Shown here: in pieces, positions 1 to 10,860 of the stretch | How the letters are laid out: every line of letters starts with the position of its first letter | Numbering within the stretch: position 1 is the stretch's first letter | Assembly (NCBI GenBank): GCA_015680685.1 | Contig: MNCI01017725.1 | Span: forward strand, 461,025-515,499 | Length of the DNA stretch: 54,475 nt | DNA from: Gnetum montanum | Taxonomy: Eukaryota; Streptophyta; Gnetopsida; Gnetales; Gnetaceae | Direction of reading: 5' to 3' | Program-made: the position numbers and the translations under genes | The notes under the pieces: model-generated | Database searches by the model: none | What the model was told of the DNA's origin: nothing | What the model saw: only the letters and a program-made list of their open reading frames with translations

Positions 1-351
1 GGTGATGTGTGACGGGGCAACGTACAAGTTGGTTAACAAGTGCCGAGTGTGTTTCGGGCTAAGTGTGCAAAGTGTCCGGCGTGTGAAACTGAAAATTTTT
101 CTAGGTGTCCTGCGTGTACAATGTAAACGGGAGAAAATTTGGCTAAGTATAAAATTATGAACCGTAGTCGTATGCGGATGGCGATCTCGGGTAAGATGAA
201 GTCATCTCGAAATCGTTATGTTGTGTGTATGGTATGCCTTAGACAAGGTGATTCATGTTGGTGGCCGTTAGTACTTAGACTGGTTTGAAGTAGGTGCGAA
301 TCGCAGTGAATTTGGCTTCGAAATGGGCCCGTTTTGGGTGTTTTTGTTGAA
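1..351. other. Left-edge sequence without recognised gene
   Basis: No supported coding region is visible. The stretch is CpG-rich compared with the retrotransposon part of the window. It contains phrases such as aatttttctaggtgtcc and aaaatttggctaagta that recur in altered form in the insert at 11,415-13,215, so it may be part of the same repeat family. Confidence 0.4.
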
Positions 352-680
352 AAAACACTGTAGCAGTATTGTAGCAGTACTGTGGCAACATAAACATTGT
401 AGCAGTACTGTAGCAGCGTAAACACTGTAGCAGTACTGTAGCAGTGTTAAAGCATTGTAGCAGCGTAAAAACACTGTAGCATACGCTGGGACACTGTAGC
501 ATACGCTGAGACACTGTAGATTACGCTGGGACACTGTAGCTTATGCTGGGACACTGTAGCTTATGCTGGAACACTATAGCATACGCTGAGACACTGTAAC
601 TTACGCTGGGACATTGTAGCTTACGCTGGGACACTGTAGCTTACGCTGAGACACTGTAGCATACGCTGAGACACTGTAGC
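352..680. repeat. 20-bp minisatellite
   Basis: From 471 to 670 there are ten units of exactly 20 bp in unbroken register, plus a half unit to 680. The unit reads approximately ACACTGTAGCWTACGCTGGG, with point changes only and no indels. The part before it (352-470) is a degenerate run of the same words (TGTAGCAGTA, CAGCGTAAA). Short open frames on the minus strand here are translations of the repeat and not genes. The array passes directly into scattered GCGTA dyads downstream. Confidence 0.9.
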
Positions 681-960
681 AGCGTATACGCCCAGACGCT
701 ATAGCAGCGTAAAAGCACTGTAGCAGCGTAGACGCTGGGAATTTGTAAACAAAGTTAGCGTATGGTTAACAGCGTAGATGCTGGGGAGTTTGCAGGTGGT
801 GAGTTTTAAATAGGGTAGCGTAGATGCTGATCAGCGTAGACGCTGGAAAGTTTGCAGGTAAGCTTTTAAACTATACAGCGTAAACGCTGGGAGGTTTTCA
901 GAAAAAGTCCACTGGGTACTCCACAGCGTAGACACTGAGAGCTCTGAAGCACAACTAGTT
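681..960. repeat. Cluster of CAGCGT-AG-ACGCTG palindromes
   Basis: The inverted repeat CAGCGT..ACGCTG with a two-base centre occurs near 725, 764, 829, 868 and 924, with single changes, and is usually followed by GG. Spacing is irregular (about 40-65 bp), so this is not a simple tandem array. The right arm ACGCTGGG is the same word that closes the 20-bp minisatellite unit. Confidence 0.7.
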
Positions 961-1721
961 TAAGGTAGAGGCCCTCCTTCTAGCACCAAATTCTGTACTG
1001 CCTGAAATCGTTGATTTCCGGTTGGAAGGAAAAACAGAGACAGTGGGATCGCAAGGCGAGAACAGAAAACCCTGCCTTCGCCTGAGGGCGAGCTGGAATG
1101 CACGAAGGCAGAGTACCTTGGGTGGTCCGCATGCGGATCAGACAAGGATTTCCCCGCGCATACGCAAAGTGCTATACGCTGGGTTGTGCGTAAACAATGT
1201 AGCGAGCGTAAACAAAGCGTAAACGGCGTAAAACAGATGTGAACAGAGCGTGAGCGTAAACGGGCGTAAACAGAATGCGTGCGCCAAGTTGACGTAAAAC
1301 TGTAAACAATCTTAAGAAGCAAATGTAAATAATGGTATTACAGAGCCAAAGTACAGTGCACCGGTCTAACCCAGTCGTGAGGGAACACAAGGCAGACGAA
1401 AAGCCCCGGCGTGTGCAGGAATGACTCGGCTAGTTTGCAAGGCAGGCGGAGCGTAGAGACTGTGTGTACTGCGTACAGGGCTCTCCAGCGTAAGAGGGTT
1501 TCAGCTTTTGTGCGCAGCGTAAATGTTCTCTGGTATGCTCTAGGATTTTGCCAACCGACCTGGATGAAGTGGAAAATCGGGGCTTTTATACCGGTTGTTA
1601 AGCTAAACTCGGGTTGGGCGACACGTGGACGTTGACCGGGTGCAAAAGGCGTAACATTTACAAGTGTACAGTATATTACATCTGCTGAGTGTATATGCTG
1701 GGTGTATGTGCTGTGGATGCT
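961..1721. other. Non-coding stretch with scattered GCGTA words
   Basis: No gene is supported. The words GCGTAAAC and GCGTAGA are frequent at about 1,150-1,300 and again at 1,440-1,530, continuing the motif of the flanking arrays. Open frames of up to 163 codons exist on the minus strand, but they have low complexity and run into the repeat at 1,722-1,802, so I do not call them. Confidence 0.4.
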
Positions 1722-1802
1722 GAGCGTAGAGGATGCCAGCGTAGAGGATGCCAGCGTAAGCGTAGAGGATGCCAGCGTAAGCGTATAGCATGCCAGCATA
1801 GG
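1722..1802. repeat. Short minisatellite, AGCGTAGAGGATGCC
   Basis: Four units alternate between 15 bp and 21 bp. The longer form adds AGCGTA before the core. The core word is again a GCGTA motif, shared with the minisatellite at 352-680 and the 180-bp array that follows. Confidence 0.75.
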
Positions 1803-1849
1803 CCAAAAATGTACCCAACGTATACACATGAAAATGCTTTATTTTAAGG

Positions 1850-2560
1850 TTAAAAATTTATTTTTGGGTGCCCAAGAGCTGCTGAGAACCTTGGGGAAGG
1901 TTCTAGGGGGTCTGGATGCTCGATTCTGGCACGTTTTGACTTATTTCTGGGGCCCAAAAGTCTGTCTACGCTGGCTGCACCCCGGCGTATACGTTGCGCG
2001 TATAGGAATGGAAGACCATCATTTGGAGCCCAAAATTTGATTTTCAAGTGCCTAAGACCTGCTGGGAACCTTGGGGAAGGTTCTGGGGGGTCTGGACGCT
2101 CGATTCTGGCATGTTTTGACTTATTTCTGGGGCCCGAAAGTCTGTCTATGCTGGCTACACCCCGACGTATACATTGGGCGTATAGGAATGGAAGACCATC
2201 ATTTAGACCCAAAAATTTGATTTTCAAGTGCCTGAGACCTGCAGGGAACCTTGGGGAAGGTTCGGGGGGGTCTGTACGCTCGATTCTGGCACGTGTTGAC
2301 TTATTTTTGGGGCCCGAAAGTTTGTCTACGCTGGCTGCACCCCGGCGTATACGCTGGGCGTACAGGAATGGAAGACCATCATTTGGAGCCCAAAATTTGA
2401 TTTTCAAGTGCCTGAGACCTACTGGGAACCTTGGGGAAGGTCCTGGGGGGTCCAGACACTCCACTTTAGCATGTTTTGATGAGTTTTTGAGCCTCGAAAG
2501 TTGCTGTACGCTAGGCCTTACGCTGGGCATGTGTAGGCCAGCATACAGGATGCATACTTA
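1850..2560. repeat. 180-bp tandem satellite, four copies
   Basis: Units start at 1,861, 2,041, 2,221 and 2,401 with a period of exactly 180 bp. Copies 1-3 are very similar. Copy 4 diverges in its last third. Each unit carries the hairpin AACCTT-GGGG-AAGGTT (1,887; 2,067; 2,247; 2,427 with one change), a G-run after it, and a GCGTATACGC-like dyad (perfect at 2,345-2,354). Because 180 is a multiple of three, both strands hold long open frames (226 codons minus, 174 codons plus) made of 60-residue repeats. I treat these as a by-product of the period, with no independent evidence for a protein. Confidence 0.9.
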
Positions 2561-3500
2561 GTGAAAACCAAGTATTTTGAGCTCAATATTTGCCAAGTTT
2601 GATGCCAGATATCATCGTAGTCTTCTGTGGGTCCCAGGGAACTTTTACTTGCTTTCTTTGACTTCGTTTGATGCTATTTTTGAGGCTTTCAAGCTTGGTC
2701 ATGCTGAGGACCAACATGACTTAGCTTAATTTCTGTCTACAAGTGTTAGCCAAAATTTTATTTTTGTGGTGTTTCACAACCAAAAGTCAAATCTCCTCCT
2801 TCGGAGATTCATCTCTTAGGAAGCATGGAGAAGGTAAAGGCAACCAAAACAATAGATGGTGGAAAAGATTCATCTCTTAGGAAGCATGAAGATTAACCAC
2901 CCATTTGTAATAAAAGTTAATGTTGTTCTGCTGATTTTAAATAGCTGAGTGAGACAAGCAACTTCCCTAAGGGAGCTCTCTGGGCAAAATTGCCTTTCTC
3001 TGCAATAGATGAAGGTCTAGGGGAATACCATCTTATGCCTCCCAAACCTTATGTGCCTCCTAACCCACATTGGGTTAGAAAGCACCTATGTAACTAAGGC
3101 ATTCCCTTAGTTTGCTTGCATGTTTAACTTGCCCTTTGTCCTTTGTAGAAAAGGCCTTAAACTATCACATGGCTCACCAAGGCCTAAAACTAGTGACCAA
3201 ATTCCTTTTACATGATTGCCCGAAATGGCCTTAAACTAGCGATGGCCCTTCTGCTACAACCTTAGACTAGCATGGAACCCACAAGGGACCTAATTGCATT
3301 AATCAAATCTTAAGTCAAATTTACATTACATAAAATACCACCAAATCACAAGGAATTAATTACAACATTTCCATTTAACTATCAATAATGTATGAAGTTC
3401 AAGTTTACATCCAAAACATGAAATCTTTAGAAAAAAATGTAAGATTGCCCGATAAGAGGGCTACATCCTAGGCATGTCAGCCTATAGTGTGCGATGAGGA
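2561..3500. other. Intergenic sequence, little recognisable
   Basis: No gene is supported. A 25-bp phrase (gattcatctcttaggaagca and a few bases more) is present twice, at about 2,804 and 2,868. The segment 3,150-3,300 repeats the phrase ccttaaactag several times. The decayed gene on the minus strand ends at 3,501. Confidence 0.4.
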
Positions 3501-6500
3501 CTATGGCTCTTCCTCTTCCTCTTCATTTGCTACTCCACTGGGTCTCATTCCATCACCCGAAACCTACATCAAATAAAAATAAAATAATAAATTAGTCAAC
3601 AAATGATGTGACATGCAAAATTATAATAAAGTAACAAAAATATGCAAGCTAAACTAACCTAAGAAGGACCTACATCCATGTCTAGGGGCATCCTGTCAAG
3701 GCCAGCCTCTAGGCATTGGAGGATTTCATCCTCTGATAATTGTCTAGTCCTCCTCACTAAGGTCAATGGTCATGAGGGTTTTTCCTTTTTCTATGGCCAT
3801 CCACGAAGGCAGCCCTGGTGAAAACCTTGCAAAGGTTACCTCTTTGGAAGGTAATGTGATCTATCTTTTCAGGGTTTCATTGATCACTATGTTGCTCGTG
3901 AATAGCTTGTAAGCCTGTGTTACACTGATTATGTCAAGAAATATCTCTTAGCATTGGTGCTCCATAGACTCATCTTTATACTTTTTTTGGTATGCTTCAC
4001 ACTCTTGCTTGTAGTGGTGCTTGTGATTCTTATGAGTTTGTCCCCACTAGTACACTTTTGTGCTATAGTCCTTCCAATCTTAATTTTTTCATGCTAAGAG
4101 ATCCATCTATAGCCACTGTTCAATCACCTCACGAGTTGCCTCATTTTTGCCCCAAACAGCTAACCAATACCTAGTGTAATGAATTTCAGTCATACACCAG
4201 CTACTATTTGGCTTGTCATGAGTTGCCAGGAAGTCATAACAGGACTATAGGTCCTCCAGTCTTGCCTCCTAGTTTGCCCCCTTTTCCTAAAGCTCATACA
4301 CCTATTTCCACATGTGCTCATTGACATACCTGCACTCCCACAATGCTCTTGCAGAGTACAACATGCATTTTCTTGCCTTGTCGTACACACAAAAAGGCAC
4401 TTGCTCCACCTCAGAAGGAAACTCAGGTACAGTATCGACTTGGACCACTCTGTTCAAGTCCCATTTAAGCTACGAGCTTGTTGTTCCAAACAAAATAATG
4501 TTAGTCATAAAAAAATGTAATAATAAAATAGACGTACCAATCTCAAGTTTTGTTTATTTTAGGTGATCTATCATGTCATCCACCATACCTTCCATGAAGG
4601 CGAACTTATCTAGAGTCTCCGGATGAAGGTTGTGTATGGAAGGTAGATGTGGATGTTGGATGTTCATCGAAAGCACTGGCTACTGCAATGTAACATACTT
4701 TGTGACCATCAAGTAGTCAATAGCCAAGGAGAAATCAAAAATAACAAAGATGACGATGCAAAGCTCTTACCCAACAAGCCCTCAAGTATGAGAGCGAGGG
4801 GATCGCCCATCTACAAGCTATCAAAGAAATGCTCAAACTCATAATCTTCAAACTACAACCCTTCTTTTTCAAGTTGCCTTAGTACATCAGTAGCTTCCCA
4901 TTTGCCTTCATCTGTCATATGTCCCTCAAGTTGAGGGACATCATCCTCCATAGGCTCTACTACTGCTACAGGGGCCCTCTTGCCTATGTTACATAAATTT
5001 GATTTAGAGTGTCCAATAGTGGGTATAAGGAAGCATGACATGTTACTGTAGTATTAAATAATGCACACTTGTAATTTTTGAGTGCACATCATGGAGCTTA
5101 AATCACAGTTTCTTGCCACCCTCATCCACTTCATGCACGAGCTCCTTTGCAAGGCATGGCTTCTTAATCTTTATCTTTGATAATATCACTATCTCGACAA
5201 TGAGTTGTGCTCCTCTTGCTACATTTCTGATGTTGGTTGGTGGGGCCTCCCTAGCACTATCACATGTGCAATAGGATTTCCCCACATTTCCCCTAGTCAT
5301 TACTGAGAACAACTCGCCAATCACCTCTAGAGGGTTCTACGATTGCATGGTGTGGAACAGGTGGTGAATCCATGGCCTGGAGATCTGAGTGTGGTCTTGC
5401 ACCATCCACTGCCTATTTTCATGAACCACCAAAAGTTCCGCGAATCTTCATAGGCATGCTACAAAGAAAGTGAAATGCACATGCAATCGTGCTTGGAGGT
5501 TGTGACACAACCTAACAATTTTAGCACATAAGTTGTTGACAAGATAATTTGCTCAGTTGTACTATGTCCCCTCCTCGATTACGTCCCTCATGACCCAAGC
5601 TTTCTCAACCCCTAGAATCTTCCCTTGGGAAAGCAGCTTTGGGAACGCATGAGCTTGGAAGATTGGATAGAGGTGACGGACCATGGGTACTTTCACCTCC
5701 TTTATTAGTATACCTTTACAGCCCTTGGAAGTGCCCAACCATTCCTCAACATCTCTTCTATGGTCTAGGTCTTTCTCAATCTTTTCTGCAACCAGTAGGC
5801 CCTCAGAGGGGATGCTAAAGAGGTTCGAAAAGAATTTGTCTATAATTTCAAAGATCACCTGCACATTATGGACCCATGTGCTAAAGCGATCAGCACTCTC
5901 AATGAAGGAGTCAATTAGGGAAATCATTTCAACCACTGGGATGTTTGGGCTAACAACTAAGAAAAGGTCCATGAGCCCAGCCCATTGAAGATTCCTTACT
6001 TTCTCTGTTGGGGCTTTGTAGCACAACCAGCATTGCGAACTCTCAACCTCACCATATTTAAAGATGAGAGTGGCCTCAATGTGACCTATAGCAACCATCG
6101 TAACCTCTCTTGACTTAGCTACAGCTGTGATAAGCAAAGGTAAAATTAGCAACATGAGAAAAAATAAAGCTAAAAGTACATGAAAATAAGCAACACACAA
6201 CTTACGTGGCACAAATGGTGTGCAAGATGGCAGTAATGGGACTGAAACTTCCTCCACGCTGGCTATACTGGTGGCCCACTCAACATCCAACCAGCTGAGA
6301 GCCCAACACCTCTCATAAGATTTGGAATATCTATGAGGGTACTTCACTAAGTCTACCTTGATTTGCCCAATCATTACTGCATAAACATTCTTAAAAGATA
6401 AGAATTCTTGTAGGGCAGTTTGGGTCAAATTTAACATCCCCTCTACATCGTGGAGGCCATCTGCATCAATGGAAAACCTAGCAATAAATATGAGCAGTTA

Positions 6501-6990
6501 GCATCCTAAGTCATAAACTAATATGTAGCACAAGAAATCATAACTAGGCTCATCCTCCAATGCAATACACCATCTCATGTGGGTTCTAGAAAATAGTGTG
6601 TACACATCAAGCAAAAAACATAGCATTGTTCTTATTGTAGCATTAAAATTCGAGCATTCCCCAGATCTTGGACAAAAGCCTAAGGCCTTTCTGGACTTGG
6701 CCTAAGCCCCTTGCTCCTTTGTCATCAATAGGCTCATCAGACGTAAACCTTAGAATGCCTTAGTTCACCCTAGGTAATAGTGTCTCCATTATGACGCCCA
6801 CTACTTTGGCCGACAAGTGTGATCAAATCATCACACTAAAATGGTAGGGCAAAAATTCCAAAAAATTTTGCGTGCCCTACCTAAACCATACTGCCTAGTG
6901 TCCCACACATGTTTCTGGTGCAAGCACATTTAGCACAGGCTTGCTCAGGCAGCACAAAATTCCCACCAGTTCAACTACAATGAGGATGGA
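3501..6990 (-). pseudogene. Decayed multi-exon coding region, family unknown
   Basis: I do not recognise the product. Reading the minus strand gives a chain of exon-like blocks: about 6,990-6,655; 6,477-6,206; 6,124-5,103; about 5,063-4,772; about 4,690-4,560; about 4,485-3,659; and 3,563-3,501. A clear intron lies at 6,205-6,125 (donor GTAAGT, acceptor CACAG). It is 81 bp, so the frame stays open across it and creates a false 291-codon frame with a hydrophobic segment. Another lies at 3,658-3,564 (donor GTTAGT, acceptor GATGTAG), where the preceding exon ends in TAG in place of the usual CAG. Other donors such as GGTAAGAG near 4,771 fit. Stops inside the exons are mostly TAG at places suited to Gln or Trp, and one frame shift is likely near 3,750. 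The C-terminus is acidic (six Glu then Pro, stop). It could be a transposon gene or a captured or dead host gene. Confidence 0.5.
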
Positions 6991-7512
6991 TTTCAATAAT
7001 ACCCTATGATGCCACAATGGTAGCAAAAAGAAAATGTTAACATTAAATAAAAAAATGCATAAAAAATTACACTCAACATTATTAACTTTTCATAAGGGCC
7101 CACGGGAAAAGGACGTTGGCATACCCATCTAACGTGCCTAGTTCCCAATGGGGCATAACACTAACATTTACGTTACATATTTACAAACATTACAACTTTG
7201 AAAAGTATCAAAAAAATTTCTACCTATTGGTTATGCTCACCGCAAAGCGTAACCTTCCCAATTGCAAAAAATTTTTGTAAGTGTTGGTTACACTCCCTGC
7301 AGAGCATAATAATTATAAATTTTTTCTAACTATCCACTGCATTACCTATAAAGCGTAATGCTAGGAAACTAAAATCTTTCTAACTTTTTATTACACTCTC
7401 AAGGATACACCCTGGCATGATAGCTGTGACCCTCACAGGCATCCTATCTAGACGTCACGTTTTATCTTTGCCCCTAAGCTGCCTTGGCCAAGTCCTATCC
7501 TGCATTGCACAT
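6991..7512. other. Non-coding sequence with degenerate repeats
   Basis: No gene is supported. Between 7,200 and 7,400 there are three to four loose repeats of the form TTAYRCTC...AAGCGTAAC, about 60-70 bp apart, with an AAAATTTTT run between them. They resemble the inverted GCTATGCT/AGCATAGC words of the insert at 11,415-13,215. Confidence 0.4.
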
Positions 7513-7850
7513 GGGACACCAAAAAAACCCTTGTTCCACGTTACATGTAGGATGCCAAAAAAACCCTTGTTCTACATCACACACGGGACGTCAAAAAATC
7601 ATATCCCACGTCATGCATGAGACACTAGGAAAGAAACACCTATTCCATGCTACACGCAAGACGCTGGGAAATCTGTTCTTCTATGCTATGCACAGGATAC
7701 TCAAAAAAACCCATGCTTTGCACCATGCATGAGATGCTAAGAAATGCTTGCTCCATGCTATGTGCAGGATGCTAAGAAACACCTATTCCACATCACGTGT
7801 GGGACACCAAAAAAATCCCTATCTCGCCCCACGCGCGAGACTCGAAAGCC
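7513..7850. repeat. 36-37-bp minisatellite, about nine copies
   Basis: Each unit begins GGGACACC or GGATGCTA followed by an A-run (caaaaaaaccc), then a word like TTGTTCCACGTTACATG. Unit lengths vary between about 34 and 40 bp and the copies are diverged. Short open frames on the plus strand (7,417-7,953) are translations of this repeat. Confidence 0.8.
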
Positions 7851-8590
7851 TTGTAACAAAAAAAGCTCAAAAAACCAAGAGAGAAAAAAAATATGTACCA
7901 CATGCACTCCCTCCCTTGGCTGTGATTCATGTCAGCCGTGGTGGCGGTGGTGATCTCTACCTAAGGTAGGTTCACCTTCAAAATCTAAAAAAAAACCCCA
8001 AAGTACATAAAAAAGTAAGAAAACACGAATTAAAAAAGGAGAGCATGATGCCTTACCTAGCTGACAACGTCTCCCTACAGTCCTCTATGCGCGCCCTAGG
8101 AAGGTGCTTCAACTATGGGGAAATAACATGTTTACTACCTTTCTGAGTTGAAGGACATGTCACCCTCTCGAGGCGTTCCATGTCCCACGCATAACGCGAG
8201 ACTATCCCATGTCCTGTGCGTAACATGGGACAAACATAGCACCTAGAGTTAGAAAATTTTCCATCTTTTCCAATGTCCCTGTACTTAAAAAAAAATTTAC
8301 ATTTTTTTGATTGCCCAATAAACATCTAGCTTAGAACCATATTTCAAACCTTCTAAGCCATGCTTAAACCTATCTCCCGCATAAACCATGGTCTACTACA
8401 ACCTTAAACTAGCAATTTTATGGTCAATTGAGGCCCCAAAAATTATTTTACATACTGCATAGTTAGAAAAATTTCCATAACATTGACTTCCTTATTTTTA
8501 TGCATTTTTCCTTATTAAGAAAAGTGCCACTTGACATTTTTCTGGTTGTTTTGCAGGATTTTTTGGACAAAATCGCAGAATGAATGCCTA
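7851..8590. other. Non-coding sequence, nothing recognised
   Basis: AT-rich sequence with A-runs. Neither a gene nor an obvious element end is visible. It separates the minisatellite from the Tat-type pol fragment that becomes readable at about 8,600. Confidence 0.35.
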
Positions 8591-8599
8591 CAAGAGTCT

Positions 8600-10590
8600 T
8601 CATTTGCCCTTAGTCTTAACTAGACCTTACGGTGGTTCCATGAGATGCATAAACATTGAGCTCCTAGACTTCAAGCCATTCACTCATGACACAAATCTAG
8701 CATCCCTAAAGACATCTCTAAACTAGCCAAACCATCTAGTTAGAGCTTTAGACTTAGAAGTAGGTGACATAACTGAGGATCCTCTCATAGAAGTCCCTAT
8801 AGTAACATGTAAAGGTGAGGGAAGACATTGAAACTTAGTTCCCTATTAAAGCCTCAAATCAAACAAAACATCTTTAAAGTTCTCAATGATAATGTCAAGG
8901 AATTCACATGGTACTACGAGGACATGCCAAGCTTAGACCCTCACATAATATAGCACAACATTATCCTCAATCCTCACATAAAACTAGTTAAACAAAAAGC
9001 TCACAAAGTTAAGCCTAAGACGGTATTAGTCTTTCGTGATGAAATCACTAAGCTTTACAAAGCTGGTTTCATTTGGGCAGTCGACTATGCTGATTAGGCT
9101 TCAAACATCATAGTTGTCCCTAAGAAAAATAGAAGTATACGCATTTGCATAGACTTCTGGGACCGAAAGGCAACTATCAAAGATGATTTCCCATTGCCTA
9201 GTATTGACCAACTCATCAATACTACAGCTGGTCATGCCTTGTTGTCCTTTATGGACAAGTTCTCAGGGTATAACCAAATCTGAAATAACCCAGAGCACTA
9301 GCTCAACACTACTTTCATGACCCCCTAGGGAACGTTTTGCTATCCAATGATGTCCTTTGGACTAAAAAACGCAAGAGCAACCTATCAACATGTGATGACA
9401 TATATCTTTAGCGACTATCTACTAGACTTTCTCAATGACTACATTGACAATATAGCAATTAAGTCCAAGTTAGCTCACGACCATGCAAATGACTTGAACC
9501 ACATCCTCAAATGTTGCCTTAGACATGACCTTAGGCTAAATCCCAAAAAGTTCATCTTTGGCATCAAAATTGGTCACATGCTAGGCTTTGTAGTATTAGA
9601 AGCAAGTATACGCGTAGACCTCAATAAGGTTAAGGTTATCACCAAATTAGCACCATTGGCAAACCTTAACAAGTTGTGTGAGTTACAAGGCAGATTACAA
9701 TTCACAGGTAGGTTTATCAAAAGGTTGATTGACAAGTTATAGGCAATGCAACATTTGCTTAAAAAGGGGGTCCGCTTTGAGTGGACAACTCAATGCTTAG
9801 AGGCATTTGACAACCTTAAAAAGGATTTGGCTCAACTTATGACAGTCTACCCTCCACAAGGAGATAAGCCATTCTATATTTACCTTACAACCTCAAACAT
9901 ATCCATTGCTTCTCTACTTTTCCAAAAGTAAGAATATGGCTCAGAGGTCCCTCTTTACTACTTAAGCCATGCACTAGTGGCCCACGAGGCAAAATACAAT
10001 GATGTAGAGAAGAACTATCTCGCCTTAGTCTTTGCACTCAAAAAATGGAGACACTATCTTTTCCGCAATCAAGTTACTATTATCTGCAAAAGCAATGTAC
10101 TCCGGGTGATTACTACGAACATGTACAAAAGTAGTCGAATTACACGATGGAAGGCAATAACCACAGAGTTTGACCTACACTACATAGCACAAGCATCCAC
10201 AAGCCACATAACTCATGGCTTCACCCATAGACGATCAAGAAACAATAGATCTAGAATTTCTAGATGAGCATGTCAACTACATAAGTCAAGTACCCACAAA
10301 CTTTGAGGCAATTTTGCACTTTGATGGCGCTTCAACCACACAAGGTGGTAGTGACACTGCTATTATCATGTTCCCCTCTGGGGAGTTCTGACCCTTCATG
10401 TATCACTTTGCATTCCCTTATACAAATAATGTGGCGAAGTATGAAGGTCTCCTTAGAGGTGTCTTAGCAACTCAAGATTTAGGAATCCAAAACATAGTAG
10501 TCCAAGACAATTCATAGCTAGTCATAAACTAAGTTATAGAGGTTTATGCTTGCAAAGCACAACACCTACAACCCTACTATTGTAGTGTCA
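8600..10590 (+). pseudogene. Tat-type Ty3/gypsy pol fragment (RT, RNase H, second RNase H)
   Basis: Reverse transcriptase is readable from about 8,870: WYYEDMPSLDP, then FMDKFSGYNQI at 9,249, and MMSFGLKNARATYQ at 9,347. The catalytic YxDD reads YIDN at 9,440-9,451, so the second Asp is lost. RNase H follows (9,746-10,200; AKYNDVEKNYLALVFALKKW). A second RNase H-like domain lies at about 10,317-10,560 (FDGASTTQGGS, then NNVAKYEGLLRG and a D-S-x-LV pair). Dual RNase H of this kind marks the Tat/Ogre/Retand lineage. Stops are mostly TAG at Trp and Gln positions. Gag, protease, integrase and LTRs are not visible, and the reading ends at about 10,590. It is a truncated fossil of a different lineage from A1-A6. 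Confidence 0.85.
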
Positions 10591-10860
10591 CTATCCTCGG
10601 CATCTTGCTAATCTTCCGAAGATGCCTTTTGGCATCTTGTTGACCTTTCAGAGCTACTGCCACCATTGCCAATCATCCTGGTTGGAGCTCTCATTAGCAT
10701 CACTCGCCAAAGAACCAAAGGTATTGTGGCCCAACCATAGCACTGCCATCCTCCGACCCCCACCATTACCTAAGCTTGGAAGAGGATCCAGCAACATGAT
10801 TCTTCGCCATGCTGCCGGGTTTCCTGGCTCCTACCTTTGGTGAGAACTCCCAAGCACCTA
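10591..10860. other. Junction sequence with stacked hairpins
   Basis: This stretch lies between the Tat fragment and A1. It contains AAGATGCC-TTTT-GGCATCTT (10,619-10,638), overlapping ATCTTC-C-GAAGAT just before it. Its origin is not recognised. It is less AT-rich than its surroundings. Confidence 0.4.

Noticed and set aside
352-680. CRISPR-like array
   Set aside because: A 20-bp tandem repeat without spacers in a plant genome; a minisatellite.
1850-2561. Long open frames on both strands (226 and 174 codons)
   Set aside because: They are the 180-bp satellite read in frames that stay open because the period is a multiple of three. No start context or homology supports a protein.
5562-6437. 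291-codon membrane protein on the minus strand
   Set aside because: The hydrophobic stretch is the translation of an 81-bp intron (6,205-6,125) with clear GTAAGT and CACAG ends. The frame is part of a larger decayed gene.
3254-8417. Terminal repeats of a transposon around the decayed gene
   Set aside because: Only a short phrase (CTACAACCTTARACTAGCA) is shared at 3,254 and 8,396. It is too short, and both sites lie in locally repetitive words.
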